Assembly: GCA_964531285.1 (NCBI GenBank)
Contig: CAZHDI010000094.1
Span: 1 to 13,556, forward strand
Origin: CAZHDI01 sp964531285
GTDB taxonomy: Bacteria > Pseudomonadota > Alphaproteobacteria > JAJFIK01
Reading direction: 5' to 3'
DNA length: 13,556 nt
How positions within the stretch are numbered: the stretch's first letter is position 1; the number at the start of each line of letters is the position of its first letter. This document shows positions 1-7,122 of this stretch, piece by piece. Position numbers and translations under genes: made by a program. The notes under the pieces were generated by a model, which saw nothing but the letters and a program-made list of their open reading frames with translations, searched no databases and was not told the origin of the DNA.

Positions 1-520
1 CGCGATAGCTGATGGCCCGGTCGGTGAAGAGCGAGGCATAACAGCGCCGGCAGGCATCCATGAGGGAGCGTTCCCCAACGATATTGAGGAAGGTTTCCTG
101 TTGTCCGGCGAAACTGGCCTGGGGCAGGTCTTCGGCCGTGGCACTGCTGCGCACCGCCACGCTGACCTCGCCTGCGCCCTTGCGCTCGGACAAGGTGCGA
201 TAGGCATCCTGAATGGCATCGGTAAGCTCGGGCGGAAAGGTGCCGTCGAGAAAGAGGCGGCGGATGGCATTGCCGGTTTCCTGCAAGTTGGCGGTTCCGG
301 CTTTAAGGGCGCGGATATGCATGCGCAACGCGTCTTCAATGCCATTGTGACGGACATAGGCCCAATAGGCCGCCGACGTCGTTGCAAATCCGCCGGGAAT
401 GCGCACGCCTTTGGCCGTCAGCGCGCCGATCATCTCCCCGAGCGAGGCGTTCTTGCCCCCGACGCGGCCGACATCCTTCACATTCAGGGTTTCAAACCAG
501 GCGATCAAATCCGTGCTCAT
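1..520 (-). CDS. ppsA: Phosphoenolpyruvate synthase, N-terminal part (runs off the left edge)
   Basis: This is the first 173 codons of PEP synthase, a cytoplasmic enzyme that makes PEP, AMP and phosphate from pyruvate, ATP and water for gluconeogenesis. The translation starts MSTDLIAWFETLNVKDVGRV and continues with the family hallmarks: GGKNASLGEM at about residues 22-31, PGGFATT, then VAVRSSATAEDLPQASFAGQ and QETFLN, ending near SLFTDRAISYR. These belong to the N-terminal ATP-grasp-like PEP/pyruvate-binding domain. The phosphohistidine and C-terminal TIM-barrel domains lie outside the window. The ATG at 520 is supported by a strong Shine-Dalgarno AAGGAG (positions 533-528) seven bases upstream. 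The gene lies 46 bp behind the lactate permease on the same strand with no terminator between them, so the two are probably co-transcribed. Pyruvate phosphate dikinase shares this domain, but the motif spacing fits PpsA better. Confidence 0.93.
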   Translation of the reverse strand, partial: MSTDLIAWFETLNVKDVGRVGGKNASLGEMIGALTAKGVRIPGGFATTSAAYWAYVRHNGIEDALRMHIRALKAGTANLQETGNAIRRLFLDGTFPPELTDAIQDAYRTLSERKGAGEVSVAVRSSATAEDLPQASFAGQQETFLNIVGERSLMDACRRCYASLFTDRAISYR

Positions 521-566
521 CGGGCGTCTCCTTCGTGGGGGCTGTCGGGTTCAGATGGGGCGCGTA

Positions 567-2221
567 TCAAGTACCACCGGTTATCAGTATCAGGATGAGT
601 GTGATCATGCCGGCCCAAAGGCAGTAGTACAGCATGGGCCACATGGTGAACCGGATGATCCGGCCTTCTTCGCGCAGCAGACCGACGACCGCGGCCGCTG
701 CGACGACATTCAAGATCGAGATCATGTTGCCGGCATTCGCGCCCAGCATCTGGGCCGCGAGGACGGTTTGATGCGGCAGGCCGGCATGATCGGCCGCGCT
801 GAACTGCAAAAGGGCGAACATCATATTGCTGAAGGTCGCACTGCCGGACAGGAAGGCACCTAGCGCGCCGACAAAGGGGGCAAAGAGCGGCCAGGCCGGG
901 CCCGTCGCGTCGGATGCGACCGCCGCCAGTTCCAACGGCATGCTGCGCAATCCAGCCTCGTTGACGCCGGATTGAATAAAGATGCGGACCATGGCCACGG
1001 CCGTCACAAGGGCAATCATGCTCCGGGCGATCACGCCCAAAGCGGCGCCTGCCGCGCCGGACAGCTTTTTCTGCGGCATCCGGAAGAAGAAGGCTGCGCC
1101 GATGGCGGTGACAATGAAAAGTCCGCCGGGGAGGTAAAGTGGCGCGATGGATGTGCTGATCCCGGTACCGAAAATATCGGTCCAGGACAGGGTAACGCTT
1201 TGCAGGAGCGCCTTGAAAGGAAGGGCATCGATCCGGGTCAGGATCAATAGGGCCAGAAGAACGCCGTATGGCGCCCAAGCCCGCAGGAGTGGCATGGTGG
1301 GCGCCGGTTCGTGCCCATCCCCAGGGGCGGTCATGGGGGCGCAGGTGGCCGGCCCGAACAATGCGCGGCGGCGGGCGAGCGGCACCATCACGGCCAGTCC
1401 GATGAGCGCGCCCAGCACAGACGGGAATTCAGGGCCCAGAAGAACGGCCACCGCCAGGGCGGCAAGCGTGAACGCCAGTCCGGCGATCAAGGCGAAGGGC
1501 CAGGCCGCCAGTCCGAGCCGCCAACTCCGGCTGTCATGGAAAAACCGGGTCATGATGGCAACGAGAATGAGCGGGATCGTGGAGCCGACGAACAGGTCGA
1601 TGGCGATCGTCTGTACAGCTACGGACTTCAAATAGCCGGNNNNNNNNNNNNNNNNNNNNNNNNNNNNNNNNNNNNNNNNNNNNNNNNNNNNNNNNNNNNN
1701 NNNNNNNNNNNNNNNNNNNNNNNNNNNNNNNNNNNNNNNCTGCTGTCGGCAATCAAAGCCAGGACAACGCCGGCAATCGGTGAAAAGCCGAGGGCGACGA
1801 GCAGCGGCGCGGTGATGGCCGCCGGCGTGCCGAACCCCGCGGCTCCTTCCAGAAAGGCGCCGAACAGCCAGGCGATCAGGATCACCTGCGCCCGCGGGTC
1901 GGGGGTGATGTGCCGGAACCCGGCGCGGATGGCGTCCATGGCGCCGCTGGCCAACTGAATTTTCAGCAGCAGGACCGCGCCCAGCACAATCCACAGAATG
2001 GACCCAGCAATCAGGATCGCCTCGGCGGTCGCCGCCGCGATGTGAAGCCAGGGCACCTGCCAGACGCCGGCGCTGATCATGACCGTCAACAGGAGACAGA
2101 GGGGCATGGCCCGCGCCGCGGGCAATTTGGCCACCACCAACAAGACAATGGCGGCGATGATGGGTGTGAGAGCCGCAAAGATCATGAGAAACGACATCAC
2201 CTCAATCGGATGGTCGGTCAC
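567..2221 (-). CDS. lldP: L-lactate permease (LctP/LldP family), interrupted by an assembly gap
   Basis: An inner-membrane lactate uptake carrier of the LctP family. The 160 residues before the gap are strongly hydrophobic and hold the signature FLEGAAGFGTPAAI at residues 123-136. The 357 residues after the gap hold the second signature, GALGAFLSGSATFSNMMF, followed by AGNMISILNVVAAAAVVGL and EEGRII near the C-terminus. The total of about 517 visible residues plus a short missing part fits the family length of about 530-560. The 100 N at 1640-1739 put the two halves in different frames; the visible bases (482 + 1073) need a true gap length of 2 modulo 3. I take this as a gap artefact, not a frameshift. 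The start is uncertain: GTG at 2221 is used, but GTG at 2200 or ATG at 2197 or 2185 would also precede the first membrane helix. It is probably the first gene of an lldP-ppsA unit. Confidence 0.9.
1640..1739. other. Assembly gap of 100 N inside lldP
   Basis: Exactly 100 N, the usual placeholder for a scaffold gap. It hides the segment between residue 160 (ALIADS) and the resumed reading GYLKSVAVQ of the lactate permease. By comparison with E. coli LldP from memory, roughly 30 residues are missing, so the true gap may be close to 100 bp but of a different length modulo 3. Confidence 0.97.
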
Positions 2222-2552
2222 CCGTCACCGGTGTGTCTCTATACCAAAACGCCCTCGTCGGACATCGAACCAAAGGGCTATTGGGCGCGTGAACCGGAGG
2301 CGCGCCGGTCGCGGTCGTATGCGGGCCCGAAGCCACCAGAAGCCGATGATCCGCAGGCAGAGAGTCTGAGCGTTCCGTCAGGCCGTTGGGTTAAGGCGCG
2401 TCGGGCGGTGCCCAACGGAAGCACACCTTGAACCAGTTCCCTTGACCGATGCCGTGCCGCTGGGATGAGGCGTGAGACGCCGGGGCCAGTGCCCAGACCG
2501 TAGCGATTGACCTCACCGGGTCGAATTTTGATGACGGACAGGCATCAAGCGT
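2222..2552. other. Divergent intergenic region with no recognised gene
   Basis: This stretch lies between the minus-strand lldP start and the control region of the plus-strand MFS gene. No reading frame in it resembles a known protein. It holds an 8-bp inverted repeat (2383-2418, listed separately), a small hairpin GGCGT-GAG-ACGCC at 2469-2481, and a TTGACC hexamer at 2507-2512 that could be a -35 element for the MFS gene, though no good -10 follows at the usual distance. On the minus strand a TATAGA-like -10 lies just upstream of lldP (about 2238-2243) without a convincing -35. Confidence 0.5.
2383..2418. repeat. Inverted repeat CCGTTGGG / CCCAACGG with 20-nt spacer
   Basis: CCGTTGGG (2383-2390) and CCCAACGG (2411-2418) are perfect reverse complements separated by 20 bases. 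A competing nested pair, TTCCGT upstream (2373-2378) and ACGGAA at the right arm (2415-2420), could form an alternative stem. No T-tract follows on either strand, so it is not an obvious intrinsic terminator. It could be a protein-binding site or a structured 5' leader element of the MFS transcript. Function unknown. Confidence 0.4.
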
Positions 2553-2570
2553 CTTAAACTTACGTTTAAG
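2553..2570. promoter_or_regulatory. Candidate operator palindrome upstream of the MFS gene
   Basis: CTTAAAC-TTAC-GTTTAAG is a perfect 7-bp inverted repeat with a 4-nt spacer in an AT-rich island within GC-rich DNA. Flanking GTC and GAC extend the symmetry with one bulged base. Size and shape fit a homodimeric regulator site. The AAAC-N4-GTTT core resembles sites of TetR-family regulators such as PsrA, but this is only a similarity. It lies 36 bp upstream of the leader ORF start. No regulator gene is adjacent, so the cognate protein cannot be named. Confidence 0.5.
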
Positions 2571-2589
2571 GACATTAAATACAGGTTCT

Positions 2590-2595
2590 GGGAGG
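2590..2595 (+). promoter_or_regulatory. Shine-Dalgarno GGGAGG of the leader ORF
   Basis: This is the only strong ribosome-binding sequence ahead of the MFS gene. It is placed for the ATG at 2606 (10-nt spacing) and not for the MFS ATG at 2641, whose own upstream bases give only a weak match. This supports translation starting at the leader and passing to the transporter by coupling. Confidence 0.5.
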
Positions 2596-2605
2596 TTACC
2601 GGCCC

Positions 2606-2644
2606 ATGACAAAGGCACACTGGACCTGGCGGGTCGGCGCATGA
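2606..2644 (+). CDS. Putative 12-residue leader peptide overlapping the MFS start
   Basis: The frame encodes MTKAHWTWRVGA. Its TGA stop (2642-2644) overlaps the ATG (2641-2643) of the MFS transporter in an ATGA arrangement, the classic geometry for translational coupling. It has the best Shine-Dalgarno in the region. The peptide has two Trp and one His in 12 residues. There is no homologue I recognise, and so short a frame can arise by chance, so the call rests on the ribosome-binding site and the overlap. Alternatively, the MFS reading frame begins upstream at a non-ATG codon and the leader is not used. Confidence 0.4.
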   Translation: MTKAHWTWRVGA

Positions 2645-4044
2645 CCGGCCCTGGCGGCATGGGATCATCCCCGGTATCCGAGCCCTTCCAGGGATATGGG
2701 AGCCGGTCTTATCGCGGCTATGTCCTTGGCGCGCTGCTTGTCGTCTATACATTTAATTTTATCGACCGGATTTTGGTCGGCGTGCTGAACGAGCCGATCA
2801 AGGAAGCGTTCAGCCTATCGGATGCCCAAATGGGCTGGCTCGGCGGACCGGCTTTCGCAATTCTGTACACGTTTCTCGGCATTCCGATTGCGCGGCTGGC
2901 GGAGCGCCACAACCGTGTCACGATCATTTCGGTGGCCGTTGCGGTGTGGAGCGCCATGACGGCGGTGTGCGGTCTGGCGGGCAATTACTGGCAGCTCCTC
3001 CTGGCACGGATCGGGGTGTCGGTGGGCGAGGCGGGCTGTTCGCCGCCGGCCCATTCGCTGATCTCGGACTATTTCCCGTTGGACCGGCGCGGGTCCGCGC
3101 TCTCCATCTATGCGCTCGGCATCCCGCTCGGTTCACTGTTCGCGGCGATCGCCGGCGGCTATCTCGCGGAAGAGATTGGCTGGCGCTATGCCTTTATCCT
3201 CTTGGGCCTGCCGGGCATCGTCATCGCCCTCCTCGTCAAGCTCACTGTGCGGGAGCCCCCGCGCCATGTGGTGGCCGATGCGCCGACGCACAGCGTGACA
3301 TTCGGCGCCGCACTCAAGACCATGTCGGCCAAGCGCAGCTTCTGGTTCATCGCGCTTGGCGGGGCCGTGACCTCCTTTGTCGGTTACGGCATCGGACAAT
3401 TCCTGTCGTCCTTCTTTATCCGAACCCATGAACTGAGCATCAGCGAGGCTGGGCTGATCTTCGGCGTCCTGTCCGGCGTGGCGTCGGCGATCGGGACCCT
3501 TGCCGGCGGTTGGATCGCCGACAGGATCGGGGACCGGGATAAGCGCTGGTTCTGTTGGATCTCCGCCATCGGCGTGGCGGTGGCCGGTCCGCTCTATGCG
3601 TTCGGGCTGTCGGTCGAGAACCTGACCCTGGCCGTATGTTTGATCGCTATCCCCTCGGTTCTCAACTCGCTGTGGATCGGACCGACATTCGCCACGACGC
3701 AGAATTTGGCGCCGCCTCACATGCGGGCAACCGCATCGGCTCTGCTGCTCTTTATGCTGAATATCATCGGTTATGGCGGCGGCCCCGTGGTCATCGGATA
3801 TCTGTCGGACTTCCTGATCGGGGTCAATTTCGGCGATGCCGCCGCGGGGCTCAGCTATGTCCAGGCCTGCACGGGCACGGTCGCGGCCGACCTCGAGGCG
3901 GTCTGTGCCGATGCGCGGGCAGCCGGGCTGCAGCAATCGCTTACCCTGTCGGTGTTCTTCGGCTATCTGGCGGCGGCGTTGATGTTCTGGCTGGCTTCGC
4001 TCAGCGTGACCCGGGATCTGGATCCGTCGTCCCGCACCAGCTGA
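2641..4044 (+). CDS. Spinster-like MFS transporter
   Basis: A 467-residue inner-membrane transporter of the Major Facilitator Superfamily with the usual 12-helix hydrophobic pattern. FNFIDR at 38-43 in helix 1, the loop GIPIARLAERHNR replacing motif A, R123 to E130 (RIGVSVGEAG) in helix 4, ISDYFP, and GWRYAFILLGLPG at the end of the N-half match the spinster-type bacterial MFS group. The second half repeats the motif as GGWIADRIGDRDKR (289-302). A REPPR segment marks the central loop. The substrate cannot be read from sequence; relatives are annotated for varied organic acids, lipids and drugs. The first ~20 residues are polar, so a later start at ATG 2659 is possible. A palindrome and a coupled leader ORF lie directly upstream, and an AbgT transporter follows 129 bp downstream on the same strand. 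Confidence 0.88.
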   Translation: MTGPGGMGSSPVSEPFQGYGSRSYRGYVLGALLVVYTFNFIDRILVGVLNEPIKEAFSLSDAQMGWLGGPAFAILYTFLGIPIARLAERHNRVTIISVAVAVWSAMTAVCGLAGNYWQLLLARIGVSVGEAGCSPPAHSLISDYFPLDRRGSALSIYALGIPLGSLFAAIAGGYLAEEIGWRYAFILLGLPGIVIALLVKLTVREPPRHVVADAPTHSVTFGAALKTMSAKRSFWFIALGGAVTSFVGYGIGQFLSSFFIRTHELSISEAGLIFGVLSGVASAIGTLAGGWIADRIGDRDKRWFCWISAIGVAVAGPLYAFGLSVENLTLAVCLIAIPSVLNSLWIGPTFATTQNLAPPHMRATASALLLFMLNIIGYGGGPVVIGYLSDFLIGVNFGDAAAGLSYVQACTGTVAADLEAVCADARAAGLQQSLTLSVFFGYLAAALMFWLASLSVTRDLDPSSRTS

Positions 4045-4173
4045 CGGTGCGGGGCATGGCGGGCCGACGCGCGGCTTGCATCGCGAGGCTATTCGGGTCT
4101 GACTCACAGTCGGGAAACCGCGCGCGGACCGTTCGTGCGGGGCGGGACGATCCGACGAGTGGAGACCTGATCG
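4045..4173. other. Spacer between the MFS and AbgT genes
   Basis: No terminator-like hairpin with a T-run is visible. There is a CCGCGCGCGG palindrome and little else before the AbgT ribosome-binding site. Read-through from the MFS gene is therefore possible. Confidence 0.4.
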
Positions 4174-5763
<1,590 letters not shown>

Positions 5764-5778
5764 GGCGGGCCGGGCTTG

Positions 5779-5878
5779 NNNNNNNNNNNNNNNNNNNNNN
5801 NNNNNNNNNNNNNNNNNNNNNNNNNNNNNNNNNNNNNNNNNNNNNNNNNNNNNNNNNNNNNNNNNNNNNNNNNNNNNN
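5779..5878. other. Assembly gap of 100 N between AbgT and the next frame
   Basis: A second run of exactly 100 N. The frame resuming at 5879 is open from its first base, so a gene start is hidden. The downstream protein lacks its whole FAD-binding N-terminal domain. If that gene is intact in the organism, several hundred bases of sequence are missing from this assembly. Confidence 0.97.
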
Positions 5879-6090
5879 GTTTTCTGGGCCGTCGGCGGCT
5901 TCTGGCTGGATGGATTTCCGTTGGGCGGCGACATTTATGCCGTCCTGCTTCAGGCCGAGACCTACGCGTCCGGACTGTTGAAAGCGCCCGCGCCGCCCGT
6001 GCCGGAGGCCTTCAATCAGACGCGTTTTGTCGTTGTCGGTGATGTGTGGATCAGTCAGTACCTGCCGGGTTGGGCGGTCATTCTGATGCC
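5879..6090 (+). other. GT39/PMT-like membrane glycosyltransferase fragment
   Basis: The residues include FPLGGDIYAVLLQAETYASG, then APAPPVPEAFNQTRFVVV and WISQYLPGWAVILMP. This order (an acidic first loop, 'AE-tya-G-L', a 'P-PP--eaF' stretch, then 'w-sqY-PGwa-lL-p') is what I know from the N-terminal region of dolichyl-phosphate-mannose-type (GT39) glycosyltransferases. It continues in frame into the FAD oxidoreductase C-terminus without a stop. Codon use looks coding throughout. The family call is from memory of the pattern only. Such glycosyltransferases and this oxidoreductase type often share clusters, which fits a collapsed assembly or a deletion between two neighbouring genes. Confidence 0.45.
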
Positions 6091-6721
6091 GCTGACCAAC
6101 CTGATGGCGGCATTGCGGCCGGCGCCCCCCGAGGCGGTGATGAACGCGGTCCGCATGCTGCGCTATCGCGATTTCCTCACCGTCTGCTTGATCCTGGACG
6201 GGGAAGATTTGTTTCCGGACAATTGGATCTATGTGCATGACGGCGCCGTGAATGTCGGCCGGATCCAGAGCTTCAAGAACTGGAGCCCGCACATGGTGCC
6301 CGATCCGTCGAAGACGAGTCTGGGCCTTGAATATTTCTGCAATCAGGGCGACGCGCTGTGGACCACGTCCGATCAGGATCTGATCGATCTCGGCGGCCGG
6401 GAACTTGAAACCATCGGTCTGGCCCGGCAGGCGGATGTGGAGGATGGCGTCGTCTACCGGATGCCGTATGCCTATCCGGTCTATGACGCCGACTATGCCG
6501 ACGCGGTGCGCCGGATCAGGACCTATCTGGAGGGCCTGCCGAATCTGCAGACGATCGGGCGCAATGGTCTCCACCGCTACAACAACCAGGACCATTCGAT
6601 GCTGACCGGGCTTTATGCAGTCCGCAATCTGAATGGCGGCACCAATGTCGATATCTGGAAGATCAATGGCGAGGATGACTACCACGAGGAAATCGTCGAC
6701 GACGCGATCCCGCGGACCTGA
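5879..6721 (+). CDS. FAD-dependent oxidoreductase, C-terminal part, with a foreign-looking N-terminal stretch
   Basis: The frame is open from the gap and gives 280 residues. From about residue 70 onward it matches the C-terminal half of NAD(P)/FAD-dependent oxidoreductases related to protoporphyrinogen oxidase and UDP-galactopyranose mutase, often found in polysaccharide clusters: APPEAVMNAVRMLRYRDFLT, FPDNWIYVHDGAVNVGRIQS, FKNWSPHMVPDPSKTSLGLE, YFCNQGD, RMPYAYPVYDADY, and the FAD-contacting end NLQTIGRNGLHRYNNQDHSM. The N-terminal GxGxxG dinucleotide fold is absent. The first ~70 residues do not fit this family and resemble a GT39-type membrane glycosyltransferase, so the frame looks like a chimera joined near 6085-6110. 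TGA at 6719-6721 ends it. It may be non-functional as assembled. The substrate is unknown. Confidence 0.7.
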   Translation, partial: VFWAVGGFWLDGFPLGGDIYAVLLQAETYASGLLKAPAPPVPEAFNQTRFVVVGDVWISQYLPGWAVILMPLTNLMAALRPAPPEAVMNAVRMLRYRDFLTVCLILDGEDLFPDNWIYVHDGAVNVGRIQSFKNWSPHMVPDPSKTSLGLEYFCNQGDALWTTSDQDLIDLGGRELETIGLARQADVEDGVVYRMPYAYPVYDADYADAVRRIRTYLEGLPNLQTIGRNGLHRYNNQDHSMLTGLYAVRNLNGGTNVDIWKINGEDDYHEEIVDDAIPRT

Positions 6722-6916
6722 CCATGCTGGGGCCTCGGCGGTCGCGGTCCGGCCGGTCGAACCTGTGATGTGTGCCGAACCAGGTCTTTGCCGCGGTGGA
6801 GCGCGTTTCGTGTGCTTTTCTGGTGACACAGGGCGGCATTTCGAGGCCGGTGCCGATGTCTGAACAGTCCCGAGCCCTGAGCACCGTGGTGCCGGCGCGG
6901 CGGAACTGACCGCTGG

Positions 6917-6969
6917 CCGGCCGTCAACCTCAGATCAATCCAACGTTTTGAGCATTTTGCGACGGCCGG
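6917..6969. repeat. 9-bp inverted repeat with 35-nt spacer
   Basis: CCGGCCGTC (6917-6925) and GACGGCCGG (6961-6969) are perfect reverse complements. The spacer is relatively AT-rich and contains two near-repeats, GTTTTGAG and ATTTTGCG. No T-tract follows the right arm, so it is not a standard terminator. It may be a weak transcript end for the oxidoreductase or a regulatory structure. Confidence 0.35.
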
Positions 6970-7022
6970 ATCGGGGCCGGGGACGGCCCGGTGGGATTTG
7001 TCCCATTGCGGCACGGTGAGAG

Positions 7023-7063
7023 TTGACAGCCCCCCTGCGTTTCGTCGCACTATTATGACGAAA
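7023..7063 (+). promoter_or_regulatory. Putative promoter/operator of the TonB-dependent receptor
   Basis: TTGACA (7023-7028) is a perfect -35 hexamer. TATTAT (7051-7056) is -10-like but 22 nt away, longer than usual; CACTAT (7048-7053) would give 19. The -10 region is enclosed by a perfect 7-bp inverted repeat, TTTCGTC (7040-7046) and GACGAAA (7057-7063), with a 10-nt spacer. A dimeric regulator bound there would cover the -10 element. The long spacing could reflect a need for an activator. Confidence 0.4.
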
Positions 7064-7122
7064 AAGAGGCGCGGATCGTCAGACGGGTGCGCGTCCGCGT
7101 GGGCAATTTGGGGGCTTTGAGC

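Larger units (their letters stand above)
6722..7122. other. Intergenic region upstream of the TonB-dependent receptor
   Basis: About 400 bp with no recognised gene. It holds a long-spaced 9-bp inverted repeat (6917-6969), TGGGA-TTTG-TCCCA (6992-7005), a TTGACA hexamer (7023-7028) and a 7-bp inverted repeat enclosing TATTAT (7040-7063). A 17-codon frame at 6856-6909 with a GAGG upstream is not supported by any similarity. No clear intrinsic terminator for the upstream oxidoreductase frame is visible. Confidence 0.5.

Noticed and set aside
2391..2660. An 89-codon minus-strand frame in the lldP/MFS intergenic region
   Set aside because: No similarity recognised, no ribosome-binding site, and it would overlap the palindrome, the leader ORF and the MFS start.
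6856..6909. A 17-codon frame MSEQSRALSTVVPARRN with GAGG upstream
   Set aside because: Too short to support without conservation; nothing downstream is coupled to it.
7087..7122. A GTG start for the TonB-dependent receptor upstream of ATG 7123
   Set aside because: No ribosome-binding site, and it would lengthen the residues before the signal peptide even more.
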